NCBI GenBank assembly: GCA_038207625.1
Contig: JBBQZO010000030.1
Span: 18,547 to 82,546 of the forward strand
DNA from: JBBQZO01 sp038207625
Lineage (GTDB): Bacteria > Pseudomonadota > Gammaproteobacteria > Burkholderiales > Burkholderiaceae_D
Length of the DNA stretch: 64,000 nt
Direction of reading: 5' to 3'
The translations under genes were made by a program, and so were the position numbers. Positions 53,497-61,691 of the stretch are shown here, piece by piece (position 1 is the first letter of the stretch; each line of letters begins with the position of its first letter). The notes beneath the pieces are model-generated. The model made no database searches, was not told where the DNA came from, and saw only the letters and a list, made by a program, of their open reading frames with translations.

Positions 53497-54173
53497 GCGC
53501 GCGGCTCGTGCGCGGCACCAGTTGGCAAGTGGCCGGTCTTGACCAGGATGGTGCAGCCTTCGCGGCTGAACGGCTGGTGCACGCTGCCGTGCGGGCTGCG
53601 GATCCAGCTGCCGCGCGGGTACCGTCCATGTTCGTCCTGGAAGGTGCCGGCCAGTACCAGGATCTCCTCGCCGCCGTGGTGGCGGTGCGGCGTGAAGTAG
53701 GTGCCGGGCGCCCAGCGCACCAGCGCCGTGTTGCCGCGCCCCGATTCGGACAGCGGCAACACGGTCAGCCCGGGCACCATGCCGGGAAACCAGCGCGCGC
53801 TGGCGGTGTCGATGACGACGCGCTGACGGTCCTGCGGGTCGAGCTGACGCAGTTTGACGAACAAGGTGCAGCCATCGACCGAGCCGGGGCTGTGGCGCGA
53901 GCCGGGCGGATTTTTCAGGTAGGTGCCGGGGCCGTAGCACCCATGTTCGTCCTCGAGCACGCCGTCGAGTACAAAAATCTCCTCGCCCAGCGCGTGCTCG
54001 TGGGCGGGAAAGCGGGCGCCGGCACGGTAGCGCACGATCGAGGTGGCGCGCGCCACTTCGTCGCCGTCGCGTTCGATCAGCTGGCGCTCGACCAGCGCCT
54101 CGGGCGAGCCGACCCAGGGCAGGGCATTGGTGTCGACGACGACGCGCAGGGAAAAATCTGTGTGCAGTTGCAT
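53493..54173 (-). CDS. Bicupin, ChrR-like cupin protein
   Basis: A 226-residue protein with two cupin domains. The first metal motif is RFPAHEHALGEEIFVLDG, the second FTPHRHHGGEEILVLAG, both H-x-H-x(4)-E-E, followed by the family pattern FxDEHG-x-Y-x-x-G-x-W/Y-x-x-x-P-x-G-S-x-H. This resembles the cupin part of ChrR anti-sigma factors, which respond to singlet oxygen and electrophiles, but no anti-sigma zinc domain is present. It overlaps the TetR start downstream and has a palindromic operator 12 bases before its own start. Confidence 0.9.
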   Translation of the reverse strand: MQLHTDFSLRVVVDTNALPWVGSPEALVERQLIERDGDEVARATSIVRYRAGARFPAHEHALGEEIFVLDGVLEDEHGCYGPGTYLKNPPGSRHSPGSVDGCTLFVKLRQLDPQDRQRVVIDTASARWFPGMVPGLTVLPLSESGRGNTALVRWAPGTYFTPHRHHGGEEILVLAGTFQDEHGRYPRGSWIRSPHGSVHQPFSREGCTILVKTGHLPTGAAHEPRA

Positions 54174-54184
54174 GTGTTGAGTAT

Positions 54185-54204
54185 CCTACCGACTAATAGG
54201 TAGG
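54185..54204. promoter_or_regulatory. TetR-type operator upstream of the bicupin-tetR operon
   Basis: CCTACC (54185-54190) and GGTAGG (54199-54204) are inverted around an 8-base spacer, GACTAATA. Read on the minus strand the site is ACCTACCTATTAGTCGGTAG, close to the pattern common for TetR repressors of this type. It lies just upstream of the bicupin start (54173). Confidence 0.8.
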
Positions 54205-54279
54205 TAGATTAGCGCGTCCGCCCGCGCAAGTCAATTGCCGTGCGCGGGGGAGGGGCGCGCGCAGGCGCGCGCCATGCGA

Positions 54280-55113
54280 TTACAGCAGCGAAGCGGTCAG
54301 CGAGCGCACTTCGTCGGCCGATTCGGCCAGGATGCTGTGCAGCGAACCGTCGCCGATGGTGAAGTCGATCGTCGAGGCCGATTGGATGGTGGTCGCGCCG
54401 CTCGGCTGATGCAGCGGCGAGCGCACCGGCGCCAGGTCGTTGGCCAGCAGCAGCGTGTCGCCCAGGGTTTCCGGCGGCAGCGCGCGCATGCCGTTCCACA
54501 TCGCTTCGATCGCTTCCATCACGGGGGCCGGCACGCCGAGTTTGTTGAGTACGGCGCGTCCGACTGCCTGTTCGCCAAATTCGATCCAGTCTTCCGGCTC
54601 GCCGTCGAGCAGGCCGGGGAATTCCTCGGCGCGCGAGAGCATGTAAAAGCCGCCAACCTCATGGACGATACCGGCGAACATGGCCGTCTCGGGATCGACG
54701 TGGGTCACGCGGCGCGCGATCACCTGGGCCAGCGCGGCCACGTGGGCGGTGTGCTGCCACAGTTGCTTGGCCTTGGCGCGCAGCACCGGGTCGACGATTT
54801 TGCTGTCGAGCTGACGCGCGATCACCGCGGCCACCAGCGCGTTCAGGGTGCGAAAACCGACCCTTTGCACGGCCGCGCGCACATTCGTCACTTCCATGCC
54901 GGAGCGGTTGTAGGCCACCGAGTTGGCGATGGCGACGGCGCGCGCCGCCAGCAGCGGCTCGCTGGCCACCAGCTTGCCGGCCGCATCGGCATGGCAGTCG
55001 GGATCGTTCAAGGCTTGTTGCAGCTTGAGCGAAGCGTCCACATTGGTGGGGAAAGTGAGCTCGCCGCGACCGGCTTGCGCTGCGATACTCTTGAGGGCGT
55101 TGAGTCTATCCAT
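54280..55113 (-). CDS. HDOD domain protein
   Basis: A 277-residue protein made of an HDOD domain (residues about 15-215). Its core reads VASEPLLAARAVAIANSVAYN, then ALVAAVIARQLDS and FAGIVHEVGGFYMLS. In place of the HD metal pair it has H-E, as in many HDOD proteins that have lost phosphohydrolase activity and act as signalling scaffolds. The start MDRLNALKS at 55113 is preferred to 55155. A GC-rich inverted repeat (54254-54273) follows its stop. Role unknown, possibly linked to motility or stress signalling. Confidence 0.87.
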   Translation of the reverse strand: MDRLNALKSIAAQAGRGELTFPTNVDASLKLQQALNDPDCHADAAGKLVASEPLLAARAVAIANSVAYNRSGMEVTNVRAAVQRVGFRTLNALVAAVIARQLDSKIVDPVLRAKAKQLWQHTAHVAALAQVIARRVTHVDPETAMFAGIVHEVGGFYMLSRAEEFPGLLDGEPEDWIEFGEQAVGRAVLNKLGVPAPVMEAIEAMWNGMRALPPETLGDTLLLANDLAPVRSPLHQPSGATTIQSASTIDFTIGDGSLHSILAESADEVRSLTASLL

Positions 55114-55174
55114 ACGAAAAATTATACTCTCAAAATTTCGCGTGGCGCGACACAAAAAAGATTCTTTACAGCAC

Positions 55175-55591
55175 TTATTCGAGTGCCTGCACGCCGCCCA
55201 GATACAGCGCCGCGCCGGCCAGGCAGATCAGCGAACTGCACACCCAGAACGGGGTGAGGCGCGCGCGCGCAAACAGCAGCATGGCAAACACCACGCAGCC
55301 GCGCAGCAAGTAAATGGCGCCGATGGCGTACAGCACCGGGCGCAGCAGCGGCAGCGCGGGCAGCAGGCCGGCGCCCGACAGCGCATACGCCGACCAGCCG
55401 GCCAGCACCAGCGCGATGGCCAGCGTGATCAGCGCAGCGCGGATCTGGCCCCGTTCGGCCATGCGCGCCATGCGCTCGCCGGCGCCAAAAAAACGGTACC
55501 AGCGCGCGCCGCCGGCAATGATGGCCAGGTGCAGCGCACTGGCGACGGCGCTGAACGCGCCGGCCAGATACAGCGTCAACTGGGCCGTCAT
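55175..55591 (-). CDS. Small four-helix membrane protein
   Basis: A 138-residue protein with four hydrophobic segments, about residues 5-27, 51-72, 78-103 and 116-134. FRFFGAGERMARMAERG forms the loop after helix 1. The first helix starts at ATG 55591; upstream codons to 55681 overlap the next gene. No catalytic motif is visible; members of this type are annotated as hypothetical membrane proteins in Oxalobacteraceae. Its start lies 28 bases from the stop of the upstream small gene on the same strand. Confidence 0.8.
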   Translation of the reverse strand: MTAQLTLYLAGAFSAVASALHLAIIAGGARWYRFFGAGERMARMAERGQIRAALITLAIALVLAGWSAYALSGAGLLPALPLLRPVLYAIGAIYLLRGCVVFAMLLFARARLTPFWVCSSLICLAGAALYLGGVQALE

Positions 55592-55619
55592 CGGGCCGGC
55601 GCTGCCGGGAAATACACGA

Positions 55620-55901
55620 TCAAGGCTCGCTGAAGATGGCGTCGCAGCCGTCCTGGGTGCCGTCGGTGTCTTGCAGTTCATCGACCAGGCCCAGGTCGAA
55701 CAATTCCTCGACGGCGTTCATGAAGCTGTTGATCTTGGTCGCGCCGATCAGGCGGTAGATTTCGCCGGCTTCGTTGCGGATGCCGATCAGCATTTTTTCC
55801 TGACGCACGATGTCGGGCGTGCTGACGTTGAGCAGCAGGTTGCCAATGATGTCTTTGTCAAATTTCGACGGTTTCATGCCTTCAAGCAGGGTCGTTTTCA
55901 A
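55620..55901 (-). CDS. Hypothetical protein coupled to the MarR gene
   Basis: A 93-residue acidic soluble protein. The TTG at 55901 overlaps the MarR stop (TTGA) and has AAGGA six bases upstream, so coupled initiation is likely; ATG 55877 is an alternative giving 85 residues. The sequence (IIGNLLLNVSTPDIVRQEKMLIGI, then KINSFMNAVEELFDLGLVDELQD) has no domain I recognise. Its lies downstream of MarR and upstream of a small membrane protein, all on the minus strand. Confidence 0.7.
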   Translation of the reverse strand: MKTTLLEGMKPSKFDKDIIGNLLLNVSTPDIVRQEKMLIGIRNEAGEIYRLIGATKINSFMNAVEELFDLGLVDELQDTDGTQDGCDAIFSEP

Positions 55902-56374
55902 TATGGTTCCTTCAGTTCTGGTGTGGAGGGTGACACCAGCGCACCACTGGCGCTGGAGATCGTTTGCTTGAGTTGCGCCAGTGGCGTCTCGATGGCGGCG
56001 AAATCGGCTTCGGTGTAGCCGGCAAACAACAGTTTGCCTTGCGCCACCACTTTCGGAAACACCTCCGCGAACAAGGCCTCGCCGCAGGGCGTCAGGCGCA
56101 CGAAATAAGAGCGCTTGTCGGTGCAACTGCGCACCCGCGCGACCAGGCCTTTTTGTTCCAGCCGGTCGATCACGCCCGTCAGCGTACCCTTGGTAATCAG
56201 GGTCTTTTCGCCCAATTCCTTGTAGGACATGCCGGCCGTGTTACCCAGCGTGGCGACGATGTCGAACTGGGCATGCGTGAGGCCGTATTCGCGCACCGAC
56301 TCGGCCGAAAAACGCGCAAAGCCTTGCATGCATTCCGCCAGCAAGCGGACACTTTTTAAGTATCGTTCACCCAT
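55898..56374 (-). CDS. MarR family transcriptional regulator
   Basis: A 158-residue MarR protein. The winged helix is MSYKELGEKTLITKGTLTGVIDRLEQKGLVARV (about residues 50-82), with the wing CTDKRSYFVRLT. It is divergent from a DMT-family transporter with a 122-base gap, so control of an exporter is likely. Its stop overlaps the next gene by TTGA. Ligand unknown. Confidence 0.92.
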   Translation of the reverse strand: MGERYLKSVRLLAECMQGFARFSAESVREYGLTHAQFDIVATLGNTAGMSYKELGEKTLITKGTLTGVIDRLEQKGLVARVRSCTDKRSYFVRLTPCGEALFAEVFPKVVAQGKLLFAGYTEADFAAIETPLAQLKQTISSASGALVSPSTPELKEPY

Positions 56375-56496
56375 AGAACATGATTATAGCCCGGCCGTCA
56401 CAATCCCGGCCGCCGTGGCTGCCTGCACAGAAACGGCGCGTCCCGGTTACCATAACGCAATACGCAGCGCGTTCATCCATTTTGTCGAGACTTTTC

Positions 56497-57408
56497 ATGC
56501 CCCATCACCTGCGCGGCGTTCTGGCCCTGCTCATCGTCACCCTCGTCTGGGGTACCACCTTTCCCGCCATGAAGGACCTGACCGCCGATTTTTCGCCGGT
56601 GTGGATCGTGTTTTTGCGCTTTGCGCTGGCCGGCGCGCTGCTGGCGCCGTTCCTGCGCCGCGCAACCGGCGCCGACTGCCTCTCCGGCGCGATCCTGGGC
56701 GTGCTGCTGTTTGTGTGCTTCATGCTGCAGGTCGAAGGACTGGCGCTGACCAGCTCGAACCGCAACGCCTTCATCTGCGGCCTGAACGTGCTGATCGTGC
56801 CGCTGCTGGGGCTGGCTGGCGGGCGCAAGCCTGAGCGACGCATCGTCATCGCCTTGCTGCTGGCCGTGCTGGGCCTGGTGGCGCTGTGCTGGGACGGCGG
56901 CGCCTGGGGCCGCGGCGACACGCTGGCGCTGGGCGGCGCGTTCTCGTTCGCCGTCTACGTGCGCATGATGGAGAGCCGCACCAAGCAAGCGACGCGCCTG
57001 ATGACGCTGACGGCGATGCAGATCATCACCGTGGCCGTGTGCGCCTTCGGCTGGCTGCTGTGGCGCGAAGCGCCGCGCGGATCGATCGATTTCGGCTACG
57101 GTGAACTGACTTACTGGAGCTATATGGTGGACGGGGTGCGTTTGCACGCGGCCAACATCATCTATCTGGGCGTGGTGGCGACGGCGGCCATCATCTCGCT
57201 GCAAACCTGGGGCCAGAGCCACAGCACGGCCAACGAGGCGGCCGTGATCTACGCGTTCGAGCCGGCCTGCGCGGCGTTTTTCGCCTACTTCTGGCTGGGC
57301 GAGACGATGGCCTGGCGCGGCTGGCTGGGCGCGCTGCTGTTGATCTCCGGTATGATAGTGAGCCAATGGAACGCCACGCCGCGTCCGCCCGCGCTGGCGC
57401 CCGACTGA
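56497..57408 (+). CDS. DMT superfamily transporter, EamA type
   Basis: A 303-residue inner membrane protein with ten helices made of two EamA repeats. The first repeat opens LIVTLVWGTTFPAMKDL, the signature WG-x(2)-F/Y near the start; the second repeat begins near residue 150 and ends AFFAYFWLGETMAWRGWLGALLLISGMIVSQW. ATG 56497 is placed just before the first helix. Members export metabolites or amino acids. The divergent MarR is the probable regulator. Confidence 0.9.
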   Translation: MPHHLRGVLALLIVTLVWGTTFPAMKDLTADFSPVWIVFLRFALAGALLAPFLRRATGADCLSGAILGVLLFVCFMLQVEGLALTSSNRNAFICGLNVLIVPLLGLAGGRKPERRIVIALLLAVLGLVALCWDGGAWGRGDTLALGGAFSFAVYVRMMESRTKQATRLMTLTAMQIITVAVCAFGWLLWREAPRGSIDFGYGELTYWSYMVDGVRLHAANIIYLGVVATAAIISLQTWGQSHSTANEAAVIYAFEPACAAFFAYFWLGETMAWRGWLGALLLISGMIVSQWNATPRPPALAPD

Positions 57409-57529
57409 TGACGGCGGCGCCCGCGCCCGAGCGGCCTGGCCGGCGCGCCGACGTGGGCGACATCAGGCGCCACCCGACCAGGACTTCCGATGTTGAGACC
57501 GACCATCCCGATGCCCCGACTTTTCGCCG

Positions 57530-58480
57530 ATGCCACTCGCTAACTTGCAACGCCTGAGCCAGGAGGCGCCGCTGCGCGTGCTGCTGATCAACGCGGGCGA
57601 ACCGGACACGCTGACCTGGGCCGGCCTGTCCCAGCCGCTGCGCCTGGCCGCCAAGATCCTGGGCCCCGACAAGCTGCACGTGGACGTGCGCAGCCCCGAC
57701 AAATTCGCCAGCGACGCGCCGCGCCACTGGCACCTGATCCTGCTGGTGGCCGACGAAAGCGGCGCGGCGCTGCGCCCGGCCGGTATGCGCAGCGTCATCG
57801 AGCGCTGCCGCGCCGCGCCGTTCTGGGGCGGCGTGGGGGCCGGCGTGCTGTGGCTGGCCGAAGCAGGCGCGCTGGACGGGGTGCGCACCGCGCTGCCGTG
57901 GGCGCTGTACGCCGACGTCGAAGCGCTGGCCGAACGGGCGATCCTGACGCCGCATCTGTACGAAATCGACACCAACCGGCTCACCTGCTGCGGCGGCGCG
58001 GCCAGCATCGATTTTGCGCTGACGCTGGTGGACGCGATCTACGGCGTGGGCGTCCAGTCGCAGATCAAGGAAACGCTGTGCATCGACCGGGTGCGCGGCA
58101 AGGAAGAGCGCCAGCGGGTGGCCTTGCAGGCGCGCTTTGGCGCCTTGCAGCCGAAACTGTCCGAAGCGGTGACGCTGATGGAAGCGAACATCGAAGAGCC
58201 GCTTTCGACCGACGACATCGCCAATCTGGTGGGCGTGTCGCGCCGCCAGTTGGAGCGGCTGTTCAAGCAATACCTGGGCAGCCTGCCATCGCGCTACTAC
58301 CTGGAACTGCGCCTGCAGCGCGCGCGCCAACTACTGCTCGACACTCACTACTCGATCGTGCAGGTGGGCCTGATGTGCGGCTTCTCTTCGGGCTCGCACT
58401 TCTCGACGGCGTTCGGCGCGCTATTTGGCAACACCCCGCGCGAAGAGCGCCAGCGCAAGCTGCTGCCCCCAATTAATTAA
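57530..58480 (+). CDS. AraC family regulator with GATase1-like domain, probable arginine regulator (ArgR/AruR type)
   Basis: A 316-residue regulator. Residues 15-185 form a DJ-1/PfpI-like domain whose segment GGVGAGVLWLAEAG replaces the catalytic elbow, followed by LTPHLYEIDTNRLTCCGGAASIDFAL, typical of the CdhR/ArgR group. The C-terminal AraC domain shows LSTDDIANLVGVSRRQLERLFKQYLGSLPSRYYLELRLQRARQLL with both helix-turn-helices. The P. aeruginosa member ArgR activates the arginine succinyltransferase operon; here aruC and aruF follow nearby, which supports that role. Confidence 0.88.
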   Translation: MPLANLQRLSQEAPLRVLLINAGEPDTLTWAGLSQPLRLAAKILGPDKLHVDVRSPDKFASDAPRHWHLILLVADESGAALRPAGMRSVIERCRAAPFWGGVGAGVLWLAEAGALDGVRTALPWALYADVEALAERAILTPHLYEIDTNRLTCCGGAASIDFALTLVDAIYGVGVQSQIKETLCIDRVRGKEERQRVALQARFGALQPKLSEAVTLMEANIEEPLSTDDIANLVGVSRRQLERLFKQYLGSLPSRYYLELRLQRARQLLLDTHYSIVQVGLMCGFSSGSHFSTAFGALFGNTPREERQRKLLPPIN

Positions 58481-58680
58481 GGTCAGAGTAGAATTAATTC
58501 GCAACTAATTGCAAAATAATTAGGGTCAGAGTCGAATTAATACGCAACTAATTGCTAATTAATTCGACTCTGACCCCAATTGTTTTGAAACTTCGGGCTT
58601 GCAAATGAAATAGGGTCAGAGTCGAATTATTCTGCAATATTGCAAAACAATTCAACTCTGACCCTATTTATTTTCTAGCG
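58481..58680. repeat. Three units of the GGGTCAGAGT palindromic repeat between convergent genes
   Basis: The array starts at the stop of the AraC gene. The second unit has perfect 18-bp arms (58523-58540 and 58559-58576) and the third has arms 58611-58628 and 58649-58666 with one mismatch; the first is half-conserved. They share the core GGGTCAGAGTCGAATTA with the copy at 18118-18172, and the flanking CAATTGTTTTG. It lies between the AraC stop and the third receptor's stop, facing each other, so it may end both transcripts. Confidence 0.9.
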
Positions 58681-58717
58681 ATGTCGGCGCCGTGAGGGCG
58701 CCGGCTTCATGCTGCGC

Positions 58718-61156
58718 TTACAGTTTGCCCGACACCGTCATGCCGATCGTGCGTGGGGCGAGGCGGTACGCTTCGTCGAAGAACTGCACGTTTGGCCGCT
58801 GGATCACCTTGTCGTTGTTGGTCAGGTTCTTCGCATACAGCGAGAACGACCATTCGCCGAAGTTCGCACCAACGCTGGCGTCGAGCGTGGTGTAGGCCGG
58901 ACGCAGGTAATCGGCCTTGGCTGGATTGAAGGTCGGGCCGTGGCTCGAACCGGTCCAGTGCGCCGACATGCGCGCGAAACCGTCCGTTTTCTCGTTGATC
59001 GTGAAGCGGTATTCGCCGCCCAGCGTCGCGCTGTACTTCGGCACGCCCGGAATGGCCGCGCCCGCCGGCGAACCGAGGTCGGAGCTGGCATCGACCAGAT
59101 AGGCGTCGGTGTAACCGGCGCCGAAGTCGATCGTCAGGTCGCGCATCGGCTTGGCTTTGACTTCGATCTCCACGCCGACGCTGCGCGCCTTGCCGCCGTT
59201 GGTCTCGTAGTCGAAGGTGCAGTCAAGCGAGCGGTCGATCTGGATATTGTTCCAGTCGATGTAGTAGGCGGCCGCGTTGATCGACAGGCGGTTGTCCAGG
59301 AAGCGCGACTTGTTGCCGACCTCGTAGCTCCACAGCGAATCGGCGCCAAAACTGGCCGGCGCGGCGTTCAGGCCCAGGCTTTTCAGCTCGGCGCCACACA
59401 CCGACAGCGGAATGTCGCGGTTCTGACCACCAAGGCGGAAGCCCTTGGCCACGTTGGCGTACACCTGGTCGGTCGGATCGACGTTCCAGGACAGCGCAAA
59501 CTTCGGCGTGTAGGCGGTCGTCGTCTGCTCGGTCGGCAGCTGGATCGTCATGCCCGGCGTCGAGGTGAAGAAGTTCGAGCCTTCGCGCGCCAGCGAATCG
59601 GTGGCCGACAGGCCGCGCAGGCCGACGGTGGCCGTCAGGTCGGGCGTGACGTGATAGCTGGCTTCGCCGAACAAGGCCTTCTGGGTGGTGCGGTAGTGGC
59701 GCGCGCTGAAGTAGGCGCTGTCGCCGCTGAAAGCACCGGGGAAGCTGCCCGCGACCACGTTCGGATCATCGGCGCTGACGCCGTATTTGCTAAACAGCGC
59801 ATTGATGCCGGGGATAGGCTCGTTGTCGTTGACGGTCGTGTGCAGGTTCGAAAAATACGCGCCGGCCAGCCATGTCAGCGGGTTGCCGCTCTTCGGATCG
59901 TAGGACTTGGAGGTGACCCGGAACTCTTGCGAGAACTGGCGCACCTGGTTGGTCAGGTAGACGTAACCGGGCAGCACGATCAGCGCGTCGGCCAGCGGAC
60001 CCGGTGCGACGAAGCTGCCGCCGATGTAGGAGCTGTTGGCCTGGGTGCCATCTTGCACGCGGTCGAAGCTGCGCTGGTAGTAGCTGGTGATCGAAATGAG
60101 GTCGGCACCGCCCAGGTCATAACTGATCGACAGGCTAGGCGTGAACAGCTTGTCTGTGCCCGGCTCGAGGAATGGTTTGCTGACCTGGAACGGCAGCAAC
60201 GGCGCGCCCGTCACTTGCGACGTTGGATACTCGGTCGGCAGGTCGCCCGTCTTGATCTTCTGGTAGAACAGCGACGGCGAGATCGACAGCTCTTTCGTGA
60301 CCTGCCACTTCATCGCCATGCGCATCACGGCGTCGTCTTCGGTATTGGTCTTGCTGTTGACGGTGGCCAGCGTGACCGGGTCGACCTGATTGATGTAGCC
60401 GGAGATGTGGCTGCTTTGCAGACCGATGCGCAGCGCCAGTTCATTCGGGATCAAGGGTACATTGAGCACGCCATTGATGGTGTTGTTGATGCCGCCGTGG
60501 CTGGTCGAGGAGACGTCGGCGCTGACACTGTTGTCGTAGCGTTTCAGGTCTGGCTGGTTGAGCAAGACTTTCAGCGTGCCGCCCATCGAGCTGGCGCCGT
60601 ACAGCGTGCCCTGCGGGCCGCGCAGCACTTCGATGCGGTCGACGTCGAAGAACTTCGGTTCCGGGCTGCCCAGGCTGTACAGATTACGCGTCGTCATCGA
60701 CACGTCGTCCATGTACACGCCCACCGTGCCGGAACCGGCCGACGAGGCGATGCCGCGCATTTCAATGTTCGACAGGCCCGGGCCATTGCCCTGCAAGCCG
60801 CCCGAGAACGACACGTTCGGCACCGAGCGGGTGATGTCTTCCAGGCCCGTGATGTGCTGGTTGGCGAGCGCGTCGCCGTTCATCACCGAGATACTGACGG
60901 GAACCTTGCTGGCGTCTTCCTTGCGTTTTTGCGCGGTGACGACGACGGTTTCGATCTGGCCCGACTGGCGCGCCGCTTTTTTCGCCTTGGCGGCCTGCTC
61001 GGCGCTAACCGGCGCGTCCGCGTCCGGTGTTGTTTGCGCCAGCGCGCTGCCGGCCAGTGCCGACGTGGCGGCCAGCAGGCAAGCCATGCGCAGGCTGGCG
61101 TGGGCGCCGAACATCGCTTGTATCGATGTGTTCAATGTTGTGCGTTTTACATTCAT
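58718..61156 (-). CDS. TonB-dependent outer membrane receptor (third, arginine-gene linked)
   Basis: An 812-residue receptor. The start at 61156 follows AGGGGAAGTGGC; the upstream frame to 61315 is not needed. A signal peptide (ACLLAATSALAGSALA) precedes the plug: ETVVVTAQKRKEDASKVPVSI, SNIEMRGIASSAGSG, VDRIEVLRGPQGTLYGASSMGG. The barrel ends ITMTVSGKL-like (IGMTVSGKL), lacking the usual terminal Phe. It lies between the arginine-type AraC regulator and aruC. It may import peptides or arginine-rich compounds, an inference from location only. Confidence 0.92.
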   Translation of the reverse strand: MNVKRTTLNTSIQAMFGAHASLRMACLLAATSALAGSALAQTTPDADAPVSAEQAAKAKKAARQSGQIETVVVTAQKRKEDASKVPVSISVMNGDALANQHITGLEDITRSVPNVSFSGGLQGNGPGLSNIEMRGIASSAGSGTVGVYMDDVSMTTRNLYSLGSPEPKFFDVDRIEVLRGPQGTLYGASSMGGTLKVLLNQPDLKRYDNSVSADVSSTSHGGINNTINGVLNVPLIPNELALRIGLQSSHISGYINQVDPVTLATVNSKTNTEDDAVMRMAMKWQVTKELSISPSLFYQKIKTGDLPTEYPTSQVTGAPLLPFQVSKPFLEPGTDKLFTPSLSISYDLGGADLISITSYYQRSFDRVQDGTQANSSYIGGSFVAPGPLADALIVLPGYVYLTNQVRQFSQEFRVTSKSYDPKSGNPLTWLAGAYFSNLHTTVNDNEPIPGINALFSKYGVSADDPNVVAGSFPGAFSGDSAYFSARHYRTTQKALFGEASYHVTPDLTATVGLRGLSATDSLAREGSNFFTSTPGMTIQLPTEQTTTAYTPKFALSWNVDPTDQVYANVAKGFRLGGQNRDIPLSVCGAELKSLGLNAAPASFGADSLWSYEVGNKSRFLDNRLSINAAAYYIDWNNIQIDRSLDCTFDYETNGGKARSVGVEIEVKAKPMRDLTIDFGAGYTDAYLVDASSDLGSPAGAAIPGVPKYSATLGGEYRFTINEKTDGFARMSAHWTGSSHGPTFNPAKADYLRPAYTTLDASVGANFGEWSFSLYAKNLTNNDKVIQRPNVQFFDEAYRLAPRTIGMTVSGKL

Positions 61157-61475
61157 GCCACTTCCCCTTGATGCGTTTACCGCGATGGATTTGAAAAATG
61201 CACGATGCGCCCGCTTGACTGACGCCGCCAGTGGCGGCCGGTGGGCCGATCTGGCGGTGCGCGCTGGCGGTAGTGAGCCGCCAGATGTGCGCTGCGTCCG
61301 GCGCCGTCCGGACAAGGGTCAGTCCGGGACTCCGTCCCCGGGCAGGGGATGGAGGGCGCCGACAAGCGAGCGGCATCGACACGTGATGCGAGACTTGCGA
61401 TGTTGCGATGTCGGCCGACCGACGCAAGATGGGGGCGCGACAGCGCCCAGCCGTCCACGCGTCAGGCTTGAAGAA

Positions 61476-61504
61476 AGATTAACTTGTCTAGACAAGGCGG
61501 TCAA
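61476..61504 (-). promoter_or_regulatory. Receptor promoter with CTTGTCTAGACAAG palindrome in the spacer
   Basis: On the minus strand TTGACC (61504-61499) and TAATCT (61481-61476) are separated by exactly 17 bases. The spacer contains the perfect 14-bp palindrome CTTGTCTAGACAAG (61483-61496), which has the shape of GntR/HutC-type operators. No GntR gene is in the window, so the binder is unknown. Confidence 0.65.
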
Positions 61505-61625
61505 TTGCTTTGTCCAGCCTGTTCCTGTAACACAACAGTCATATTTCCATGAAGTAATGCGCGGCAGGCGGGTAAAAATGAAAATGCCTGTCGCAGATAG
61601 GAAAGAGTTTTCGTCGTGACGTTCC

Positions 61626-61631
61626 TATAAT
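61626..61631 (+). promoter_or_regulatory. Minus-10 element TATAAT upstream of aruC
   Basis: A perfect TATAAT 61 bases before the aruC start, in the right orientation. A clear minus-35 element at 17 bases is not seen, which would suit a promoter helped by an activator such as the nearby AraC-type regulator. Confidence 0.55.
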
Positions 61632-61691
61632 GATCCGACACGCCGTAGCCGTTGGAGCCGCGGACGTCCCTAACATTGGATGAGGAATGCC

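Larger units (their letters stand above)
61157..61691. other. Divergent regulatory region between the third receptor and aruC
   Basis: The 535 bases hold a candidate receptor promoter with a perfect palindrome in its spacer (61476-61504) and a TATAAT at 61626-61631 for aruC. The rest (about 61170-61460) is high-GC sequence forming the long receptor leader; no gene is supportable. Confidence 0.6.
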
